A stretch of DNA of 64,000 nt, taken from Paenochrobactrum glaciei (GTDB taxonomy: Bacteria; Pseudomonadota; Alphaproteobacteria; Rhizobiales; Rhizobiaceae). Within the stretch, counting starts at the first letter, position 1. Each line of letters starts with the position of its first letter. The translations under genes and the position numbers were made by a program. The notes beneath the pieces are model-generated. The model was not told the origin of the DNA. It made no database searches and saw only the letters and a list, made by a program, of their open reading frames with translations. The stretch lies in assembly GCF_039522165.1 (NCBI RefSeq), contig NZ_BAAADE010000001.1, positions 434,001-498,000 on the forward strand, given 5' to 3'. Shown here piece after piece: positions 50,817-59,528 of the stretch.

Positions 50817-50830
50817 TTGATTAAAATCAA
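50817..50830. promoter_or_regulatory. Fnr/FixK box upstream of ccoNOQP
   Basis: TTGAT-TAAA-ATCAA matches the Fnr/FixK consensus TTGAT-N4-ATCAA exactly, centred about 133 bases before the ccoN start. It fits low-oxygen activation of the cbb3 oxidase operon by a FixK/FnrN protein, which is not encoded in this window. Confidence 0.8.
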
Positions 50831-50956
50831 TGCACTCGCGTTACAATTGCAGATAGAAAATTTCAGTCATAACTGTTCTGGCACCGACGCATCTTGCATC
50901 CCAAAGTCTTCCGGTGACCAAAGCAGTGTTTTGTCATGCGCCGCGAGGGGACTTTT

Positions 50957-52576
50957 ATGAACTACGCAGCTGGAACCGTCATCTCCGGACTGTTGGCATT
51001 GTGTGCAATGCTGATGGCCGGTTTTTCACATGATGAGCTCTTCAGAACTCACATGTGGATCACTTTTGCTGTCATAGCAATTTTCACTATTCTGCTTCTG
51101 CGTAATGCAGATTACAGCCTTAAATCAAAAGAAACCGACCCTAGCACCTATATGGATGGTCCGATCCGTTATGGTGTTATTGCCACTGTATTCTGGGGCG
51201 TTGTCGGCTTTCTCGTTGGTGTTGTTATCGCAGCGCAACTTGCATTCCCGAGTTTAAACTTCGAACCATGGCTTAATTTTGGCCGTGTACGCCCGCTGCA
51301 CACATCTGCAGTGATTTTTGCTTTCTGCGGTAACGCACTGATTGCAACTTCATTCTATGTCGTACAGCGCACCTGCCGCGCCCGCCTCTTTGGCGGCGAT
51401 CTGGCCTGGTTCGTATTCTGGGGTTACAACCTCTTCCTCATCATGGCAGCTTCAGGCTACTTGCTCGGCATCACCCAGTCCCGCGAATATGCGGAGCCTG
51501 AATGGTACGTCGACATCTGGCTGACCATTGTATGGGTTGTTTATCTGGTTGTGTTCCTCGGCACAGTTCTGCGCCGTAAAGAGCCGCATATCTATGTGGC
51601 CAACTGGTTCTACCTCTCCTTCATCATCACCATTGCGATGCTTCACATCATCAACAATCTGGCGATCCCTGTTTCCTTCCTCGGTGTGAAGAGCTATTCA
51701 GCTTTCTCCGGTGTGCAGGATGCTGTGACCCAGTGGTGGTATGGTCATAACGCTGTTGCGTTCTTCCTGACCGTTCCGTTCCTCGCAATGATGTATTATT
51801 TCGTGCCAAAGCAGGTAAACCGTCCAGTTTACTCCTATCGCCTGTCGATTGTGCACTTCTGGTCGATTATCTTCCTCTACATCTGGGCAGGTCCTCACCA
51901 TCTGCACTACACCGCTCTGCCTGACTGGGCGCAGACCCTTGGTATGGTCTTCTCCATCATGCTGTGGATGCCTTCATGGGGCGGTATGATCAACGGTCTG
52001 ATGACGCTTTCCGGCGCATGGGACAAGGTTCGTACCGATCCGATCGTGCGCATGATGGTTGCTGCTATTGCCTTCTACGGTATGGCGACCTTCGAAGGTC
52101 CGCTGATGTCGATCAAAGCCGTCAACTCCCTCTCGCACTACACTGACTGGACCATTGGTCACGTTCACGCCGGTGCGCTTGGTTGGAATGGTATGATCAC
52201 TTTTGGTGCGGTTTATTACCTTGCTCCAAAACTGTGGAAGCGTGACCGCCTCTACTCGATCCGTATGGTCAACTGGCACTTCTGGCTCGCAACTCTGGGT
52301 ATCGTTCTCTACGCCGCTTCAATGTGGGTAGCTGGTATTCAGCAGGGTCTGATGTGGCGCGAATATGACGATCAGGGCTTCCTGGTTTACTCCTTCGCAG
52401 AAACAGTACTCGCCATGTTCCCTTACTATGTCATCCGTACACTTGGCGGCGTGATGTATCTGACAGGTGGTATCCTGATGGCCTGGAACATCTACATGAC
52501 TGTTCGTGGCAAGCTCAGAAACGAGACAGCCATTCCTGGCTCGACCCCTGCACCAACCATGCAGCCAGCCGAATAA
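50957..52576 (+). CDS. ccoN: cbb3-type cytochrome c oxidase subunit I
   Basis: Catalytic heme-copper subunit of the high-affinity cbb3 oxidase, reducing oxygen in the inner membrane. The 539 residues have 12 or more membrane helices and the His ligands of heme b, b3 and CuB in segments such as VRPLHTSAVIFAFCGNAL, WWYGHNAVAFFLTVPFL, WAGPHHLHYTALPDW and IGHVHAGALGWNGM. ATG at 50957 follows GAGGGGA; a start at 50936 would bury that site. First gene of ccoNOQP under a Fnr/FixK box. Upstream spacer is unusually long. Confidence 0.97.
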   Translation: MNYAAGTVISGLLALCAMLMAGFSHDELFRTHMWITFAVIAIFTILLLRNADYSLKSKETDPSTYMDGPIRYGVIATVFWGVVGFLVGVVIAAQLAFPSLNFEPWLNFGRVRPLHTSAVIFAFCGNALIATSFYVVQRTCRARLFGGDLAWFVFWGYNLFLIMAASGYLLGITQSREYAEPEWYVDIWLTIVWVVYLVVFLGTVLRRKEPHIYVANWFYLSFIITIAMLHIINNLAIPVSFLGVKSYSAFSGVQDAVTQWWYGHNAVAFFLTVPFLAMMYYFVPKQVNRPVYSYRLSIVHFWSIIFLYIWAGPHHLHYTALPDWAQTLGMVFSIMLWMPSWGGMINGLMTLSGAWDKVRTDPIVRMMVAAIAFYGMATFEGPLMSIKAVNSLSHYTDWTIGHVHAGALGWNGMITFGAVYYLAPKLWKRDRLYSIRMVNWHFWLATLGIVLYAASMWVAGIQQGLMWREYDDQGFLVYSFAETVLAMFPYYVIRTLGGVMYLTGGILMAWNIYMTVRGKLRNETAIPGSTPAPTMQPAE

Positions 52577-52589
52577 GGAACGTTGATCT

Positions 52590-53321
52590 ATGTCATTTCT
52601 TAAAAAGCACTCAGCTATTGAGAAAAACGCCACGCTCTTGCTCATCGGCTCGTTGTTCGTGGTCACCATCGGCGGTATCGTTGAAATCGCCCCATTGTTC
52701 TGGTTGCAGAACACGATTGAGAAGGTGGATGGCATGCGCCCTTATTCACCTCTCGAACTTGCCGGACGTGATATTTACGTCCGGGAAGGCTGCTATCTCT
52801 GCCACAGCCAGATGATCCGTCCGTTCCGCGATGAAGTGGAGCGCTATGGTCACTACTCGCTGGCAGCAGAAAGCATGTACGACCATTCCTTCCAGTGGGG
52901 TTCCAAGCGTACAGGTCCTGATCTGGCACGTGTGGGCGGCCGTTATTCGAACGAATGGCATGTGCAGCATCTGATTGAGCCACGTAAAATCGTGCCTGAA
53001 TCCGTTATGCCAAGCTATAGCTTCCTGAAAGACACACCGCTTAAAGTCACCGATCTGACTGCCAATCTGAAGGCAAATATCGCTGTTGGTGTACCTTACA
53101 CGCAGGAAATGCTGGACAATGCTGAAGCAGATCTGATTGCACAGGCAACCCCTGATGCAGATACTGACGATTTGCTGGCACGCTACCCTAAGGCAAAAAC
53201 CGGTGACTTTGACGGCAATCCGTCGCAGATCACTGAAATGGACGCATTGGTTGCCTATCTTCAGATGTTAGGAACCCTGGTTGACTTCTCAACTTACGAT
53301 CAGTCGCCTAAGGCGCGATAA
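52590..53321 (+). CDS. ccoO: cbb3-type cytochrome c oxidase subunit II
   Basis: Membrane-anchored monoheme cytochrome c of cbb3 oxidase, passing electrons to CcoN. The 243 residues start with one membrane span (TLLLIGSLFVVTIGGIVEIAP, about 15-35), then the heme c site CYLCHSQMIRPF (about residues 67-78) and a candidate axial Met in SVMPSYSFL. AAGGA precedes the ATG. It lies 13 bases after ccoN and 11 bases before ccoQ. Confidence 0.96.
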   Translation: MSFLKKHSAIEKNATLLLIGSLFVVTIGGIVEIAPLFWLQNTIEKVDGMRPYSPLELAGRDIYVREGCYLCHSQMIRPFRDEVERYGHYSLAAESMYDHSFQWGSKRTGPDLARVGGRYSNEWHVQHLIEPRKIVPESVMPSYSFLKDTPLKVTDLTANLKANIAVGVPYTQEMLDNAEADLIAQATPDADTDDLLARYPKAKTGDFDGNPSQITEMDALVAYLQMLGTLVDFSTYDQSPKAR

Positions 53322-53332
53322 GGAGTTTAGTC

Positions 53333-53491
53333 ATGGATTATAACACATTGCGCCACTTTGCTGACAGTTGGGGTCTGCTGGCGATGACATTATTCTTCCT
53401 TTTTGTCATTGCCTACACCTTCCGTCCGGGCAGCAAAAAGCGCGCAGAAGAAGTACAAGCCATTCTGTTCAAGGATGAAGCGAATGACTAA
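53333..53491 (+). CDS. ccoQ: cbb3-type cytochrome c oxidase subunit CcoQ
   Basis: Small single-span subunit of 52 residues that stabilises the cbb3 complex. It reads MDYNTLRHFADSWG, then a membrane helix (LLAMTLFFLFVIAYTF, residues 15-30) and a charged tail FRPGSKKRAEEVQ, the CcoQ pattern. AAGGAG lies about 8 bases before ATG. Its last 8 bases overlap the start of ccoP in another frame, which ties translation of the two. Position and sequence make the call safe despite the size. Confidence 0.92.
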   Translation: MDYNTLRHFADSWGLLAMTLFFLFVIAYTFRPGSKKRAEEVQAILFKDEAND

Positions 53492-54347
53492 AAGAGAAGT
53501 CGATGAAGTAACCGGCGTTGAAACGACCGGTCACGAATGGGACGGGATCCGCGAACTTGACAACCCTATGCCACGTTGGTGGCTGTGGACTTGGTATGCA
53601 ACCATTGCATGGGCTCTTGCTTATGCGATTGCTTACCCGGCATGGCCGCTGATCTCCTCTTCCACCAGCGGTGTGCTGGAATGGTCGAGCCGTGGCGCTT
53701 TCTGGCAGGAAAATGCTTCTGTTGAAGCAGGCCGTCAGAGCATCATCGATGCCATCAAGGCAAAAGATGTCAACGAAATCGCCGGTGACGAAACATTGCG
53801 TCAATATGCGATTGCCGGTGGTGCAGCTGCATTTAAGGTCAACTGCGTTCAGTGTCATGGTTCCGGTGCGCAAGGTGCGCCTGGCTTCCCTAACCTGAAT
53901 GACGATGACTGGCTGTGGGGCGGTACGCTGGATGATATCCTGCAAACCATTCAGCACGGCGTTCGCCATGAAGAAGACGAAGATACCCGCATGTCCCAGA
54001 TGCCTGCTTATGCAGACGTTTTGGAACCACAGGAAATTCGTGACGTTGCAGCCTATGTCGTAAGCCTCAGCGGTACACCGCGCGATGCTTCGCAGGTGCC
54101 GGCCGGCGAGCAGGTGTTTGCTGATAACTGTGCCGTTTGTCATGGTGAAGATGCCAAGGGTATACGCGACTTCGGCGCACCAAACCTGACCGATGCGATC
54201 TGGTTCTACGGTTCGGGTGAAGATGCAATCATGCGTCAGGTCGAACATCCACAGCACGGCGTCATGCCGGCTTGGGGTGAGCGCCTTGGTGACGCCACTG
54301 TCAAACAGCTGGCAGTCTACGTTCACTCCCTCGGTGGCGGTGAATAA
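53484..54347 (+). CDS. ccoP: cbb3-type cytochrome c oxidase subunit III
   Basis: Membrane-anchored diheme cytochrome c that accepts electrons from soluble cytochrome c. The 287 residues have a membrane segment (WWLWTWYATIAWALAYAIAY, about 33-52) preceded by the family motif TGHEWDGIRELDNPMPRWW, and two heme c sites, CVQCHGSGAQG and CAVCHGEDAKG. ATG at 53484, with AAGGA upstream and inside ccoQ, is chosen; the open frame to 53403 overlaps ccoQ fully. Last gene before the terminator at 54358. Confidence 0.96.
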   Translation: MTKREVDEVTGVETTGHEWDGIRELDNPMPRWWLWTWYATIAWALAYAIAYPAWPLISSSTSGVLEWSSRGAFWQENASVEAGRQSIIDAIKAKDVNEIAGDETLRQYAIAGGAAAFKVNCVQCHGSGAQGAPGFPNLNDDDWLWGGTLDDILQTIQHGVRHEEDEDTRMSQMPAYADVLEPQEIRDVAAYVVSLSGTPRDASQVPAGEQVFADNCAVCHGEDAKGIRDFGAPNLTDAIWFYGSGEDAIMRQVEHPQHGVMPAWGERLGDATVKQLAVYVHSLGGGE

Positions 54348-54357
54348 GCATAATTCT

Positions 54358-54388
54358 CCGGAAGGCAGGCAACTGCCTTCCGGTTTTC
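54358..54388 (+). terminator. rho-independent terminator after ccoNOQP
   Basis: CCGGAAGGCAG (54358-54368) pairs with CTGCCTTCCGG (54373-54383), loop GCAA, followed by TTTT. It separates ccoNOQP from ccoGHIS. Confidence 0.9.
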
Positions 54389-54518
54389 TCACTCACTATA
54401 TGCTTTCCTAAGTCCTTGGTGACCTTCAACTGTCAGACACGATTTAGGCAAACATATATTGTAATGTGGGTATCGCCGCCCTCCCCCATTCTGTGCGATA
54501 CTCAAACAGGAGTGGAAG

Positions 54519-56075
54519 ATGTCAGATCATTCAGACGTCGAACAGATCGATGCACAAGCGGTCAACTCGCCTAAAGTCCGCCAGGCTCTTTACGCCGCGC
54601 GCGTAAAGATTTTCCCTAAACGTGTTGTCGGCGAATTCCGCCGCTTTAAGTGGATCGTGATGTTTGTCACGCTCTCCATTTACTACCTCACGCCTTGGTT
54701 GCGTTGGAATCGTGGTGAGTTTGCGCCTGATCAGGCCGTTCTCATCGATATCGCCAATCGTCGCTTTTATTTCTTCTTCATCGAAATCTGGCCGCAAGAA
54801 TTTTACTATATTGCCGGTCTGCTTATTATGGCGGGGTTAGGGCTTTTCCTGATGACCTCTGCTGCCGGTCGCGCATGGTGCGGCTATACCTGCCCGCAAA
54901 CCGTTTGGGTTGACCTGTTTCTGGTTATCGAGCGCGCCATTGAGGGCGACCGCAATGCGCGTATCAAACTTAACAGCAGCCCTTATAACGCTAATAAAAT
55001 CATCAAGCGCGTTCTCAAACACGGCATCTGGTTATTGATTGCCGTGATGACGGGCGGCGCGTGGATTTTCTATTTTGCCGATGCGCCGACACTCTTCATG
55101 GATGTCGTCACCGGCTATGCTGAACCTGTTGCCTATATTACTGTCGCCATTCTCACTGCAACCACTTATGTTTTTGGTGGTTTGCTGCGTGAGCAGGTTT
55201 GTACCTATATGTGCCCTTGGCCACGTATTCAGGCAGCTATGCTTGATGAAAACTCACTGACCGTTACTTATAATGACTGGCGCGGTGAACCACGGACACG
55301 CGGCTCCAAAAAAGCTATTGCTGCCGGTGCGGTTGTGGGTGACTGCGTAGATTGTAATGCCTGTGTGGCTGTCTGCCCGATGGGTATTGATATTCGTGAT
55401 GGTCAGCAGCTCGAATGCATCACCTGCGCGCTCTGCATTGATGCTTGTAACTCGGTCATGGACAAAGTCGGCAAGCCGCGCGGTCTCATTTCTTATGCAA
55501 CACTGAACGATTATCATGAAAATATGAACCTTGCGACCAATGGCGGCACGGCTCCGATCGATCCGGCACGCGTTTATGAAGCACCAAATAAGTTCAAAGA
55601 TGCCGTTCATCTGATCTCATTGAAGAAAATCCTGCGTCCGCGCACCCTGATTTACTTTGCGATCTGGGCTCTGATCGGCATGATGCTGCTTGGCACGCTT
55701 TATATGCGTGACCGTATCGGCGTAAACGTGCTGCAAGACAGAAACCCGCAATATGTGCTTCTGTCTGATGGTTCGATCCGTAATGGTTATACCGTCAAAC
55801 TGCTGAACATGATCCCGCAGCCACGCGAGTTTAGCGTCTCTGTTGAAGGTCTGCCGAATGCAACCGTTTCGTTGCAGGATGTTGAGCCGACCGCAGAGGG
55901 TAACTATATTATACCTGTAGAACCGGATCGTCTGAAAACACTCAGACTATTCGTTAGCATACCGGCTCGTGAAATCACTGAAGCCCGTACCACTTATACA
56001 ATTCGCGTCAGCGATGTTGATGGCAAAGAAACTGCCTCTTACAAAGCGACCTTTATTGCACCGGAGAAAAACTGA
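54519..56075 (+). CDS. ccoG: cytochrome c oxidase accessory protein CcoG (RdxA/FixG)
   Basis: Membrane iron-sulphur protein needed for cbb3 oxidase maturation, proposed to reduce Cu(II) for insertion. The 518 residues have about five membrane spans, the motif GRAWCGYTCPQTVWVDLF (about 117-134), CPWPRIQAAM and two ferredoxin-type clusters in CVDCNACVAVCPMGIDI and CITCALCIDACNSVMDKVG. A C-terminal Ig-like domain follows the last span. AGGAG is before the ATG. The stop overlaps the ccoH start (TGATG). First gene of ccoGHIS. Confidence 0.96.
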   Translation: MSDHSDVEQIDAQAVNSPKVRQALYAARVKIFPKRVVGEFRRFKWIVMFVTLSIYYLTPWLRWNRGEFAPDQAVLIDIANRRFYFFFIEIWPQEFYYIAGLLIMAGLGLFLMTSAAGRAWCGYTCPQTVWVDLFLVIERAIEGDRNARIKLNSSPYNANKIIKRVLKHGIWLLIAVMTGGAWIFYFADAPTLFMDVVTGYAEPVAYITVAILTATTYVFGGLLREQVCTYMCPWPRIQAAMLDENSLTVTYNDWRGEPRTRGSKKAIAAGAVVGDCVDCNACVAVCPMGIDIRDGQQLECITCALCIDACNSVMDKVGKPRGLISYATLNDYHENMNLATNGGTAPIDPARVYEAPNKFKDAVHLISLKKILRPRTLIYFAIWALIGMMLLGTLYMRDRIGVNVLQDRNPQYVLLSDGSIRNGYTVKLLNMIPQPREFSVSVEGLPNATVSLQDVEPTAEGNYIIPVEPDRLKTLRLFVSIPAREITEARTTYTIRVSDVDGKETASYKATFIAPEKN

Positions 56076-56572
56076 TGACTAATAAAAGCATGACAAGCCG
56101 TGGCTTTACCGGTTGGCACATGTTGGGCATCATGTGCTTGTTCTTCGGGGTAATCATCACTGTTAATCTGACAATGGCCTATTTTGCCATCGGCAGCTGG
56201 AGCGGTCTGGTTGTTAAAAACTCCTATGTCGCCAGTCAGGAATTCAACGAAAAAGCTATCACCGGCAAGGAACAGGCCGCACTCTTGTGGGAAACCAAGC
56301 TGGACTATAAAAACGGCGAATTCACCTATCTGCTGCTCGACAAAGACGGACAAGCAGTTGATGCCACAAGCGCAACCGCTCATTTCAAACGTCCTGTCGG
56401 CGATGCTAATGACACCACTGTCACCATGGACAGAACCGGCACCGGCCAGTTTGCTTCCAAGGTTGAATTAGGTGAAGGCGCATGGATTGTTGAGATCAAC
56501 TCCGAAGCTGGCCTTGAAGATCCTTATCGTCAGATCCGCCGTTTCATCATCGTAAACGGAGAATATAAATGA
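56075..56572 (+). CDS. ccoH: FixH/CcoH family protein
   Basis: Single-span membrane protein required for assembly of cbb3 oxidase, working with CcoI. The 165 residues have one span (HMLGIMCLFFGVIITVNLTMAYFA, about 15-38) and a periplasmic domain with WSGLVVKNSYVASQEFN (about 42-58), the FixH signature. It overlaps ccoG by one base and ccoI by 4 bases (ATGA), so ccoG, ccoH and ccoI are translationally coupled. Confidence 0.93.
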   Translation: MTNKSMTSRGFTGWHMLGIMCLFFGVIITVNLTMAYFAIGSWSGLVVKNSYVASQEFNEKAITGKEQAALLWETKLDYKNGEFTYLLLDKDGQAVDATSATAHFKRPVGDANDTTVTMDRTGTGQFASKVELGEGAWIVEINSEAGLEDPYRQIRRFIIVNGEYK

Positions 56573-58851
56573 GTTGCTGCGCCCCCAATGCTCAAAGTTT
56601 GAGCGCTGGCCAGATTTACTCTCCCGATGAGCTGCTTCTTGCAAGCCGCAAGCTCGGCGATGGCTTACGTCAGATTGACCTGTCGGTGCCGGGCATTCAT
56701 TGCGCATTGTGCATTCAAACCATTGAAAAGGCGCTGAATGCACAGCCACAGGTTAAATATGCCCGCGTTAATCTCTCTTCCAAACGCGTGACTATACGCT
56801 GGGATGAGAATGAAACCCCGCCTGCCCTGATCGATATCGTCAATAAAGCAGGCTATGAAGCGCATATATTCGAACTCGGCAAAGAAAAAGACGAAGTCTT
56901 AACCCGTCTCATCATTGCACTGGCCGTTGCAGGTTTTGCCAGCAGTAATATCATGCTGCTTTCCGTGTCCGTCTGGTCTGGTGCAGAAGCTGCAACACGC
57001 GACCTGTTCCATTGGATTTCGGCACTGATTGCACTGCCGACCATGATTTTTTCCGGTCGTATTTTTTACGAATCCGCATGGCGCGGCCTGAAAGCCGGCC
57101 GCCTCAACATGGATTTCCCGATTTCGGTGGCGATTTCGCTCGCCTTCATCATGAGCTTGTATGAAACCATTCATAGTGGTCAGCACGCTTATTTTGATGC
57201 TTCCGTATCACTGCTCTTCTTCCTGCTGATCGGCCGCACCCTTGATCATGTGATGCGTGAACGCGCACGCTCGGCTGTACGTGGTCTTTCACAATTTGCC
57301 GCCCGCGGTGCCATTGTCGTTAGTGAAAATGGTGAACGCAATTATCTGCCGATTGAAGAAATCGTGCCGGATATGCAAATCATTTTGGCTGCGGGTGAAC
57401 GCGTACCTGTTGATGCAAAAATCGAAGAAGGCCATTCAGAGCTTGATTGCTCCATTGCAACCGGTGAAAGCCTTGCAGTGCCTGTAGGTCCAGGCTCCGA
57501 TATTCGTGCCGGAACGCTCAACCTCACAGGCCCATTAGTCATTCGTGCAACCGCTGCCGCAGGCAACAGCTTTTTGGCTGAGATGGTGCGCCTGATGGAT
57601 ATGGCAGAAGGTGGTCGTGCCCGTTACCGCCGCATTGCCGACCGCGCAGCTGAGCTTTATGCACCTGCCGTGCACCTCACAGCTTTTTCGGCCTTCCTGC
57701 TCTGGATGTTCATCAGCGGTGATTGGTACAAATCCATCTATATCGCTATTTCCACCCTCATCATCACCTGCCCTTGTGCACTTGGTCTTTCTGTACCGAT
57801 TGTACAAGTTGTGGCCGCGCGCCGCCTGTTTGAAAACGGTATTATGATCAAAGATGGTTCTGCGATGGAACGCATGACCGAAATTGATCATGTTATTTTC
57901 GACAAGACCGGTACACTAACATTAGGCCAGCCTTGGCTGATTGATCAGGATAAAATTCCGGCTGAACATCTGGAAATGGCGGCAGAGCTTTCGCTTTACT
58001 CGCTGCATCCATTGTCACGCGCGCTGACGCAATTTGCCACCCAAAATCAGACAACCCGCTTTGATCATATCGAAGAAATTCCGGGTTCCGGCATTAAAGC
58101 CATCAAAGACGGCAAGACCTATCAGCTTGGTCGCCGCGCCTGGATTGCTGCTGATGGCGATACGGTGCAAGCATCTGACCAGGTAGATGGCCCGCAGACA
58201 TGTCTGGCTATTGATGGCCAAATTGTACAGGTTTTCTCGTTTGAAGATCGCCCGCGTGCAGATGCACTGGAAGCTGTCAACAAATTGAAGAAGAGCGGCC
58301 TCAAACTTGCAATCATGTCTGGTGACAAAGTCAGCGTTGTTCAGTCACTGGCAAAATATTTAGGCATTGAGCGCTTTCAGGGCGAAGTTTTGCCTGCTGA
58401 TAAAGCCAAGCTAGTGCAAAACTTAAGCAATGAAGGCGGCAAGGTTCTGATGGTCGGCGACGGCCTTAACGACGCCCCTGCCCTCGTTGCGGCGCATGTT
58501 TCCATGGCACCTGCAACAGCTGCCGATATTGGCCGTAATGCTGCGGACTTTGTCTTCCTGCGTGAAAGCCTTGGTGCGGTTCCGGTTGCCCATGCTGTCT
58601 CCAAGGAAGCGCATAAGCTTATCCGTCAGAATTTCATGATCTCGATCGGTTATAATTTTCTGGCAGTACCTTTTGCTGTACTCGGCTTTGTTACGCCACT
58701 TGTGGCCGCACTTGCCATGTCGATTTCTTCTATTGTTGTCATCAGCAATGCTTTGCGTTTAAAAGCAGGCAGAGCTGAAGCGAAGAAGATTAAAGCGGCC
58801 AATGAAAAATTACAGGCCGCGCCAACCACATGGAAGGCTGTAAACCGTTGA
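56569..58851 (+). CDS. ccoI: copper-exporting P-type ATPase for cbb3 assembly
   Basis: P1B-type Cu+ ATPase delivering copper for the cbb3 oxidase. The 760 residues have an N-terminal Cys-rich start (MSCCAPNA), a heavy-metal domain with GIHCALCIQTIEKAL (Cys-x2-Cys, about 44-58), membrane helices with the transport motif CPCALGLSVPIV (about 403-414), phosphorylated Asp in DKTGTLTLG, and the hinge GDGLNDAPALVAAHV. All catalytic motifs look intact. Its stop overlaps the ccoS start by 3 bases. Confidence 0.96.
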   Translation: MSCCAPNAQSLSAGQIYSPDELLLASRKLGDGLRQIDLSVPGIHCALCIQTIEKALNAQPQVKYARVNLSSKRVTIRWDENETPPALIDIVNKAGYEAHIFELGKEKDEVLTRLIIALAVAGFASSNIMLLSVSVWSGAEAATRDLFHWISALIALPTMIFSGRIFYESAWRGLKAGRLNMDFPISVAISLAFIMSLYETIHSGQHAYFDASVSLLFFLLIGRTLDHVMRERARSAVRGLSQFAARGAIVVSENGERNYLPIEEIVPDMQIILAAGERVPVDAKIEEGHSELDCSIATGESLAVPVGPGSDIRAGTLNLTGPLVIRATAAAGNSFLAEMVRLMDMAEGGRARYRRIADRAAELYAPAVHLTAFSAFLLWMFISGDWYKSIYIAISTLIITCPCALGLSVPIVQVVAARRLFENGIMIKDGSAMERMTEIDHVIFDKTGTLTLGQPWLIDQDKIPAEHLEMAAELSLYSLHPLSRALTQFATQNQTTRFDHIEEIPGSGIKAIKDGKTYQLGRRAWIAADGDTVQASDQVDGPQTCLAIDGQIVQVFSFEDRPRADALEAVNKLKKSGLKLAIMSGDKVSVVQSLAKYLGIERFQGEVLPADKAKLVQNLSNEGGKVLMVGDGLNDAPALVAAHVSMAPATAADIGRNAADFVFLRESLGAVPVAHAVSKEAHKLIRQNFMISIGYNFLAVPFAVLGFVTPLVAALAMSISSIVVISNALRLKAGRAEAKKIKAANEKLQAAPTTWKAVNR

Positions 58852-58991
58852 GCATCTTATTATTCCTCATACCCATTGCGCTGTTTTTAGGCGGGTTGTG
58901 GCTGGTGATGTTTCTCTGGACACTCAAAAGCGGCCAATATGAGGATATGGACGGAGCAGCGAGTCGCATTCTGATTGATCCTGAAGACTGA
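58848..58991 (+). CDS. ccoS: cbb3-type cytochrome oxidase assembly protein CcoS
   Basis: Tiny membrane protein of 47 residues needed to insert heme and copper into CcoN. It reads a single span (LLFLIPIALFLGGLWLVMFLW, residues 4-24), then TLKSGQYEDMDGAASRILID, the well-known CcoS signature with YEDMDG. The start is TTG at 58848, overlapping the ccoI stop; no ATG is available. Last gene of ccoGHIS, with a strong terminator 23 bases downstream. Confidence 0.92.
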   Translation: MSILLFLIPIALFLGGLWLVMFLWTLKSGQYEDMDGAASRILIDPED

Positions 58992-59013
58992 TCATCAAAA
59001 ATTTGAACAAATT

Positions 59014-59057
59014 AATCGCGCAGGACTCTTAAAATTTGAGTTTTGCGCGATTTTTTT
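59014..59057 (+). terminator. rho-independent terminator after ccoS
   Basis: AATCGCGCA and TGCGCGATT (59014-59022 and 59044-59052), with inner pairing ACTC/GAGT, followed by TTTTT. Confidence 0.88.
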
Positions 59058-59245
59058 ATCCACAAAATTGAATGAAATCAGGTTTTTCCGCTGATTAACA
59101 ATAGAAATGCAATTATTTTTAAATTAGCTCTTGCCATCTTTCTTTCACTTCGCTAGATGGGAGCCACAGATGATGACAGCAGATGATTTCATCAAATGCT
59201 GACAGCAAAATCACTCTTAAGACATTGATTTTGCTAAGATCATAC

Positions 59246-59319
59246 TGGGGAATAGTTTAATGGTAGAACGACGGACTCTGACTCCGTTAGTCTTGGTTCG
59301 AATCCAGGTTCCCCAGCCA
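59246..59319 (+). tRNA. tRNA-Gln (anticodon CTG)
   Basis: A 74-base cloverleaf with encoded CCA. Acceptor arms TGGGGAA and TTCCCCA pair fully, with the T1-A72 pair typical of tRNA-Gln. The anticodon stem is ACGGA/TCCGT with loop CTCTGAC, giving anticodon CTG for codon CAG. The T arm reads TTGG-TTCGAAT-CCAG. The discriminator is G before CCA. It stands alone downstream of ccoS. Confidence 0.95.
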
Positions 59320-59340
59320 AATCTCTTTTTACCCACATTA

Positions 59341-59376
59341 AAAAATACTATACCCATTTAAATACAGTGTATTTTT
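59341..59376 (+). terminator. possible terminator after tRNA-Gln
   Basis: AAAAATAC (59341-59348) pairs with GTATTTTT (59369-59376), an AT-rich hairpin with a T-run 21 bases after the tRNA. Confidence 0.5.
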
Positions 59377-59528
59377 AATGCGATTCAATTTTATCAATCC
59401 GGATTGCAAGCGGTATAATTTCGTCACTTACAAATATGACTTATGCTGCTATCTTGCGTTCAGCGTATAGAGCATTTGCTTATTTTCATATAAATGACCT
59501 TCAGACGATAGTTTCCACAAAGGCACTT

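Larger units (their letters stand above)
50369..50956. other. long AT-rich intergenic region upstream of ccoN
   Basis: About 590 bases between the kinase gene and ccoN. It contains an extended -10 element at 50455, a perfect Fnr/FixK box at 50817 and GAGGGGA before ccoN. No convincing ORF is present; the longest frames start without ribosome sites. A small RNA or a long leader is possible. Confidence 0.5.

Noticed and set aside
50709..50960. 83-codon open frame upstream of ccoN
   Set aside because: No ribosome site, AT-biased composition unlike coding regions, and it overlaps the Fnr box and the ccoN start.
54417..54430. TTGGT-GACC-TTCAA upstream of ccoG as a second Fnr/FixK box
   Set aside because: Two mismatches to TTGAT-N4-ATCAA, including a central half-site base; too weak to list as a site.
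59215..59220. CTTAAG near tRNA-Gln as another site for the response regulator
   Set aside because: Single half-site without the N5-spaced partner.
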